Below are positions 57,576-64,000 of a stretch of 64,000 nt of DNA, in pieces. How positions within the stretch are numbered: the stretch's first letter is position 1; each line of letters opens with the position of its first letter. This stretch comes from Blasia pusilla (Eukaryota; Marchantiophyta; Marchantiopsida; Blasiales). Location: positions 39,618,001 to 39,682,000 of the forward strand of contig CM114273.1 in NCBI GenBank assembly GCA_050084515.1. The letters are read 5' to 3'. The notes beneath the pieces are model-generated. The model did no database searches. It had not been told where the DNA came from and saw only the letters and a list, made by a program, of their open reading frames with translations. The translations under genes were made by a program, and so were the position numbers.

Positions 57576-58083
57576 TGTCACGTCTTTTAGGATAGATCGG
57601 TGAGATCTAGTAAAGCGCCTTCGTGAGTAGTGGAGGATAGGCTCATTAGGTTGAGGATGACCTGTTGAGGCCTTGGGAAACCTGAGAGAGCAGGTTTCCC
57701 CTTCGTTTCAGCTCAATTGGAGCCATATTTATGAACTTACTATTTTAGGTAAGTATCATGTTGAGTATATGATCGAATTTCTATTTTTGGTAAGTGGCCC
57801 TTGAACTCCTACATCAGGTCAAGAGCCAAGGAGGTCACTTGGGAGAGTAGGTTACCATGGAGAGAGCTTGGGAGAGGGGAGGGGTATACCTCAAGGAGAG
57901 AAAGCTTGAGAGCTCATTCTCTCTTTGTTGACTCTGGGCATGAGGCGGCGGAGCAATGGTCCCTTGCCTTATGAGTGTAACCCAAGCCTTTCATTAGGAG
58001 AGTGGGTTTGGTTTGACATGAGAGAGAGTGCACATCTTTGAGAGCTATGGTGTGAGATGGTGTATAGAGATATTTGATCTTAC
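57576..58083 (+). repeat. Segment A1 (element D)
   Basis: Starts TGTCACGTCTTTTAGG and corresponds to A1 and A2 of element B. At GATCTTAC it passes straight into the leader (TTTACAAAGAGAGAATGAG) without a B block. Confidence 0.87.
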
Positions 58084-61000
58084 TTTACAAAGAGAGAATG
58101 AGAGAGTGAGAGAGCTTCATGGGGGAGCTCGCTGGACACTTGCTGTTTTTGCAGATTGGGGACGGTGTTCCTCATTCAACGGCTCATGGGAATGCTCACC
58201 AGAGCAAGGGCTGCTTTGATTGTTCTTTGCATTTACCGATTTTTTGTGTGGAAGAGTGGCGCGCAGAAGCGCTGCCCAATTTTTTATAGGGATTGATTAT
58301 GGGGGTGGGTTGCCCCATTCCGGTGCTCTCGAGAGCACCATGTAGCTTGCTGATTTGTATTTTTATAGGTTTCACATTTTGGTTGGGAGAAATCAGCGCA
58401 GAAGCGCTGTCAAATTTTGTTTAGGAGAAAGAGACATTGGGCTTTCTAACAGTCCTCGTCAGTTTTTATTGGAATGTCCAATTCCAAATATTTTTTGACA
58501 CAGTTGTAGATCGTGAAGCTCTGCATGTGGTGCAATAAACAATGCACAATTTGAAGTTATGAGTAAACATTTATGGTCAATCTTGCAAAATTTCCATAGT
58601 TAGGCGATTTTTAGGGTTAAATTGTTCAAGCCCTAAACCAGCCGCCACGTCGGCGGCAGCCATCGCCATCATAGTCACCGTCACCGGTCAATGGTCAACA
58701 GTCACCGTCCATGGTCAACCTTCACTGTCAATGATCCACCATCCACCGGCCACCGTCGGCCGTTGCTGTTGCCGAACATTGCTTAGAGCCGCATTCGGCT
58801 GTTGTCCACCCTTTGGTTGCCATTGCCGCCATTACGGAGTGGAGGGTCTTCCACGACGTTCGTTGATTCTCTGACTTGCGTCGCCATCACGTACTTTTTT
58901 TTTACCGACATCGTCATCGAAGTTTCGTCCTCAACCAGTGACGGCATATGACCTCCGGTTATGGTGTTTGAGTTTTTATTTCATGATGCTATGTTGTAAT
59001 TGGTAGCCGCTCAACGACGATCGAGTATCGTGCCGTGACGCCCGTAGCCGCAACGCGTCGCCGATTGTCGCGCCGTGCCGTGCCGCTCGTGGCCGTACCG
59101 CACCGTCTTGATCGCGGAGTCACACCGTCATTGTGGAGTAGAGTGTGGGTTTATTGTTGATCAAGGATGCCGCCGAGTGCCGCATCCCACCATCGAGGGC
59201 CGTGCCGTTCGAAGTCGTTTCGTGTCGCTTGCAACGCCGCATCGTTCCGCTGGACCGCAGTGTCTATCGAGGAGTTTTGAGCAGCGTTAGTACGGGAGGA
59301 GTATGACTTGGTGATTGGAGGAGTTGTCTCCACGAACGAGTTTGGGTTGAGATTTGCAGTTGCTGAGGAGCGACATCGACATGAGTTCAAGTTATCCATT
59401 CCAGTCTTTTATCTTGCACGTGTGAGGGATTCTGGGATTTGGGTAGTTTATTTGGGGATATTGGGTTGTTTGGATGCTGAGAGCATCATTTATATATGTG
59501 GTTTAGGGGACATAGACCTATGTGGGATGTCCGGAGTTGAGGATAGGTTGTCGATGAGATGATACCTTGGTCAATTTGCCGCACCACGCTGTCGTGTCGA
59601 GAGCCTTTCTTCGAGTAAGGGCAAGCCTTCTAGCTGCGGCAGACGCGGTTGATGCAAGATGAATTCTCTGAGAAGATCTCATTTTTCAATATAAAATTAT
59701 TATGTACACTCTCCATTCTCTCATGACAGGTATCACAAATGGAAGTGCCGAGACGATCACTTCTTCGTAATATCGGACCCCGAAATTCCTAACTATAAAA
59801 TTCCTATAAACTATTTTACGCTTATATACAAAAGAAGATAGCACAACTAATGTTAACCCTACTTGAGCAGGCTTATTGACGTCCATGGATCGCTATATAA
59901 GGACATACAAAGTACAATCCCATGTCCTTCCATATGTGACGATAGGAAAGATCACCGGAGTTGGAGATTGAATGACCTGGTTCATGAACGCCTCCCCAAA
60001 GTGATAAATTAAATAACGAGTGAACCAGTGCATATCTACAAAGAGTATCTTGACATGGTATGGATTAAGGAAAGGAAAGTCCGGCACAACTCGTGTTCCA
60101 CCCCTATCCATGCTTGACAGACATTCTCTACTCTCCTCAAGAATGGGTTTTGGCGGAGTTATTCTCCCAAGAGGTGTAATCCACTCTCATTGGGGAAATA
60201 ACAAGCCAAAACATTCACTATATTAGTATGACTAAGCTCCTCTAAGGTGACAAATCTCTCATCTCCACACACACACCACACACTAGAAACTTCTCAAAGA
60301 ATAGACCATGGTCAAGTTACTCTCCCAAGAGGGGTGATCCACTTTCATTGGAAGAGCAAACAATCCCAAAGTCATACACTCAAGAGTGACACAAAAGACT
60401 CAAGATGTGGAATAGAAGGTGATGAACCCTTGAAGGTTCCTCCTCTTTTTATACTCACAAGAGACCCACAAGAGTACGAAATAGAGCTAATCTTATCTTG
60501 TGCCACATGGCTTCCTCTCAAGGCTTAGCCAATCACATTTTGATACAAGTAGATTTCCTCTTATCTCTTCCAAAATATCCTCTTTTACCCACTTGATATT
60601 TTCCAAATTATCCCAACTAACCTAGCCACCAACCAAGCCTCCTTTTGCTTTTCATTAAAGCACCAACCTCACGACTTTACTTTTATAAAGTCATCTTTTA
60701 TTTATTACCTCTTTTCTAAAGTTGGGCCCGCATAAAAGAGGCACCATAAAGAAGTTTAAATATGGGGATTTTCTTTTCCTAAGCTAATTTACTTAATACT
60801 AATAAAACTCTATCTAACACTTAACGAGGAAGGAGTTTACACACTGGCTGATTTTACTATACTACAACGCCACTTGTTGCCGCACGTTACTCGTCTCGGG
60901 AAGGGAGAGTGTAGATCGAGTGCCGCATGTTTGGGATGAGTGATTGAGGGATTACTCGCGAGGTTGAGATTGATCGTGTGAGAGGGGCACGAGGGCCATC

Positions 61001-61180
61001 AAGGCGTCCTTTCAGGATTTTGAGAGCCAAGGTAGTGGACCTAAGAGTAGCTCTGGAGGGTTTACCCGGAGTGGTGCGAGGTTTCAAGGGTCTCCACGTG
61101 AGAGACCACCTCAATCTCTTTCTGTGTCATCTTCACGTGAGGGGGAGCATGTAGAGGACTTTGTGAGCACATCGCCACAC
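58084..61180 (+). other. Leader of element D, interrupted by a solo LTR
   Basis: Matches element B's leader on both sides of the insertion at 59590-60866. It contains the CG-rich stretch (about 58990-59110), the GTCACCGTC-type repeats (about 58670-58760) and the open stretch 59308-59562 related to B's 35562-35759. No clear primer-binding site is seen next to A1. Confidence 0.7.
59590..60866. mobile_element. 1277-bp solo LTR in the leader of element D
   Basis: The insertion is absent from element B, which reads continuously GCACCACGCCACG. It starts TG, ends CA and is flanked by ACGC on both sides (59586-59589 and 60867-60870), a short target duplication. It has no gag or pol. The strand is unknown. 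Confidence 0.75.
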
Positions 61181-61216
61181 ATTGCATTGTGAGTCGTCCT
61201 ACCATTGGGCGTACAA

Positions 61217-62515
61217 GATGGACGATCGGGGTAGAGGACCTCGTAGGTTTTCAGGTGCAGTAGGCGCGATTGAGTTGCACGATTTCATAGCAGAGTTTAG
61301 GAGTTGGTGCGAATCCCAACATGCCAGGAACTCTAGAGAGTTCAACCCGTTGATAGCATGGAACGGTATGTTCTAGCATTTAGAGGGGGCGCCCATGGAC
61401 GATTACCATGAGTTCTCTCAGAGATATGCACGTGAGATTGAGGCATGGAGGCTCTACTATGACCCACACTATGTGTCATGGACGGACTCGTTCCCAGAGT
61501 AGGAGGAGGAGTTAGGAGAGGCTACTTCCTCTTCCACAAGTGATGTTTTAGGAGGGGTCACTCGCACTGGAGCAGTTGCACCGTCTAGTTGGGTTCGTCC
61601 CAAGTTCAACCCCATGGTTGAGTTCTTTGCTGAGTTGAGGGCGAGCTACCAGGGGTACGGACGGAGAAGTTGCAGAGCATCCACAACTTCTAGAGGCGCC
61701 CAGGTGAGAGTTTGCGTATGGCTTACACTCGCTTGTGCCGGTTGATCAACATCACTCAGGGGATGATAGAGGCTTAGGCTATCCAGTCATGGTACGCTAT
61801 GCTGGACCGGACCCTACAGACACGGGTGCGGGAGGGGTGCTTCTTATCAACACCTCCCCTACATTGAGAGATGTTTTTAGGACCGCCGAGAACATTGAGG
61901 GCAACATGGCGGAGGAGAGCGTAGCCACCATGGGTTCTGGGCGAGAGCAGTCACGATTGCCTCCACTACCTATGCAGCAACGTGGACTCCGAGATAGGTC
62001 AATTATGGCACCACGAGCTCAGGAAGGATACCGGGACGCCGTGCCATAGAGACCTATGCCTTCATATGCGGCTTAGCAACAGCCGCCTACTATTACTTGT
62101 TGGTCATGTGGTGGAGCCCATCATCAGCACGATTGCACTCGTCAGGGTCATGGACGTGTGCCTCAACATGGAGGAGGAGATGGTGCTGCACCAAGAGGTT
62201 ATCAGTGTGACTATTGTCAGAGGTATGGTCATACATGCGCCAGATGTTGCATTTTACATCATGAGTTACGTCCGGACCGAGGGCCAGAGAGGGCACAAGA
62301 GCGAGTAGCCGATCCGAGTGGGCTAGAGATTGTGCACCAGGTGGTTCCGTTGGGGGACGAGGAGCTAGAGTTGCCCGACAGGGTGGTGGAGCTGCCCATG
62401 GAGGAGATAGAGTCCCATCACCTAAAAGCGTCGAGGGAGACGCCGAGCGTGAGGCTAGGATGGCTGCTCAGATACATCAGCTACAAGAGCATATTGCCAC
62501 TATGGCATTGAGATT
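61217..62515 (+). pseudogene. gag with two CCHC knuckles (element D)
   Basis: From the ATG at 61217 the frame reads IELHDFIAEFRSW, NPLIAWNGMF, then a TAG at 61374-61376, and continues through LEGAPMDDYHEFS and EAWRLYYDPHYVS. Two complete zinc knuckles follow: CWSCGGAHHQHDC at 62098-62136 and CDYCQRYGHTCARC at 62206-62247. The double knuckle is the ancestral arrangement, judging from remnants in A and B. Stops at 61775, 62047 and 62074 each replace a CAG of element B. Confidence 0.82.
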
Positions 62516-62799
62516 ACCCGGTGTCGGATCCGTGGCATCAACATCATATGGAGGATCTTGGTTGGATGTGCGGGGTTGCCCAGATGGAGACAGCCGCAGT
62601 TGTGACACGTGGGGCAGCTGCAGAGTTGGATCCACAACGAGGGGAATCCAGGAAATAGCTTAGGCTTCACGTTGTCCGAGGTGATGAGGACCCCATCGAT
62701 GGGTCCTAATCAAAGTTCATGGAGAGCTGGTGATGTTTTTGGTGTGCAGGCACGCGAGGGCTATGGGAGAAGCGAGTGCAATGACTCCTATTGTTGATG

Positions 62800-63560
62800 C
62801 TTAGGAGGCGCATGTGTCGAGCACGTTGTTGGGGGCGGCCACCGTTGTATATCGCACTCCTTTATTTTCTGCTTCCGATGTTATGACGTCGGGGGGTACG
62901 TCCGCCGAGGCTTTTCGGCTGGCCTCTTCACTATATGAGCACAGAGTTGCAGTTCTTGCATCACGTTCAGAGGTGATTGCAGAGGAGGTGATGGACTTCC
63001 CCTTGGAGCGGATGCTCAGGCCGTCCATGTCAAATTCATGGCAAGCTGCGGTTGTTAGGATGGTGGAGATGCCTGCTAGACCCGCGATAGAGCGTGCCAT
63101 GGCTTCTCCTGGTGATTTGTTGCTGGATAACTGAGGAGAGGTCTTCTAGTTGGTGAGTCCCGGAGGTAGAGCTTTTAGTCCGCAGCGCGTTTTGTTGGAT
63201 TCGGGAGCGCAACCCCTGATGTTGGGAAAAGCGTCATTCAGAGGATTGGGCTTGACGAGAGCCGATATGGAGCGTTGTCCATTCCGGATATAAACATCCT
63301 TGGGTGGAGCGAGTACCATACAGTATATCACCCGACTGGAGGTCGTGGTGAGGATTTTCTCGGGACATCCTAGAGATGAGTCCATGGTGTGAGCCAAGGC
63401 GATAGTGATTGATGTAGAGTCCTACGACGTCTTGGTTGGTGGAGGAGTGTTATACCTGATGGGGTTTTCCCTGGATTACTGGGAGGAGTTAGCCACCTAC
63501 AGACCCGGATGGCAGTTAGGTGATGGGCGCCTTAGCTCATTACCCGTTTGATTCACAGGT
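62800..63560 (+). pseudogene. Aspartic protease region (element D)
   Basis: Corresponds to the 326-codon frame of element B. The active-site stretch LLDSGAQPLMLGKASF is intact at about 63193-63240, followed by LTRADMERCPF. Downstream, a VLVGGGVLYLMGFSLDYWEE-like segment lies near 63430-63485. TGA at 63132 and TAG at 63147 replace CGA and CAG of element B, and a TGA at 63549 replaces another CGA. Confidence 0.8.
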
Positions 63561-64000
63561 GTAGTGATCGAGCAACGGCCAGGAGAGATGGCGACCTTAG
63601 CAGCATTTAGCAATGCCACCACTTGGCCTAGTGATTTGATTAAGGGACATGTCCATGGAGAGGATACTCCCGTTCCTAACATTTCTATGGAGAGGAGTGT
63701 TATGGTAGCCACATCATTCCGTGGAGGAGAGGTGCCGCTATGGGGCTCGATTGAGGAGCTTCGACGATTGGCAGACGAGCACGTGCAAACCGCGTGGAGC
63801 GAGGCGTTTGCACTAGAGCATGACGGGTCTGAGGAACCCGAGGTAGCAGGGAGTGCTACGATGACACCCTTGGATACCACACCCATTGTGTGGTGTACCT
63901 CGGAGAAGGGTATTCGAGAGTTAGATCTCTTTGGAGGGATAAGCACCGGGTTAGTTGCTGTTTTGCAGGCAAGAGTGCAAGTGCAGCCGTACTTGTATGT
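63560..64000 (+). pseudogene. Protease linker and start of methyltransferase (element D)
   Basis: Encodes MTPLDTTPIVWCTSEKGI followed by LDLFGGISTG (motif I, about 63920-63950), then VLQARVQVQPYLYV at the window edge. It matches the start of the methyltransferase in A and B. The catalytic part lies outside the window. Confidence 0.82.

Larger units (their letters stand above)
57576..64000 (+). mobile_element. Element D: 5' part of a DNMT/PHD-family retroelement, runs off the window
   Basis: Starts with A1 (57576-58083), then a leader (58084-61180) carrying a solo-LTR insertion. Gag (61217-62515), protease (62800-63560) and the first part of the methyltransferase (63840-64000) follow. The sequence is close to element B over leader and coding parts. 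Several stop codons are single C-to-T changes relative to B. The 3' half is outside the window. Confidence 0.9.

Noticed and set aside
1-64000. tRNA, rRNA or organellar insertions
   Set aside because: None were recognised on either strand by reading; a tRNA scan was not possible here.

Overview
The window looks like nuclear DNA of a streptophyte, most likely a land plant with a large, repeat-rich genome. It holds two ordinary intron-containing plant genes, Helitrons, a tRNA-Met-primed chromovirus and nested Ty3/gypsy-like elements. DNA-methyltransferase-bearing Ty3 elements have been reported from the charophyte Klebsormidium (and unrelated ones from dinoflagellates; de Mendoza et al. 2018, recalled from memory). 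A seed-free lineage is therefore plausible, but the sequence alone does not fix the species.

Layout. 1-6879: right part of a plus-strand retroelement (element A). 6880-10690: AT-rich spacer with a 195-bp mini-Helitron and a three-unit repeat just upstream of a gene. 10691-18508: ten-exon gamma-glutamyl hydrolase gene with consistent splice phases. 18509-22062: spacer with a 165-bp mini-Helitron and a near-perfect 29-bp-arm palindrome. 22063 to about 39500: minus-strand chromovirus whose pol is split by a 10.8-kb element (B, 26702-37519) of the same family as A. 39500-43426: spacer with no convincing gene. 43427-47394: seven-exon ABCG half-transporter whose introns hold several perfect hairpins. 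47395-53510: spacer with tandem duplications and the 3' part of an autonomous Helitron. 53511-57575: minus-strand element C (3' half only). 57576-64000: plus-strand element D, abutting C head to head, carrying a 1277-bp solo LTR in its leader and running off the window.

The unusual system is the A/B/C/D family. Its order is long leader, gag with CCHC knuckles, aspartic protease, C5-cytosine DNA methyltransferase, reverse transcriptase, RNase H, DDE integrase, PHD finger. One element type thus carries a DNA-methylation writer and a likely histone reader at the integrase C-terminus. The termini are also odd. About 500 bp (A1) starts the element. The 3' end reads B1-A2-B2, where a 130-140 bp block B occurs both before and after the second A repeat but not after A1. 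This resembles the split direct repeats of Ngaro/PAT-type elements, although the encoded integrase is DDE-type. Most copies are broken. In D, several stop codons are CAG to TAG or CGA to TGA relative to B, as expected for deamination of methylated CHG and CG cytosines.

The two host genes look intact and are not obviously linked in function: a vacuolar/secreted folate-polyglutamate hydrolase, and a lipid-type exporter resembling the ABCG1/2/6/16/20 clade.
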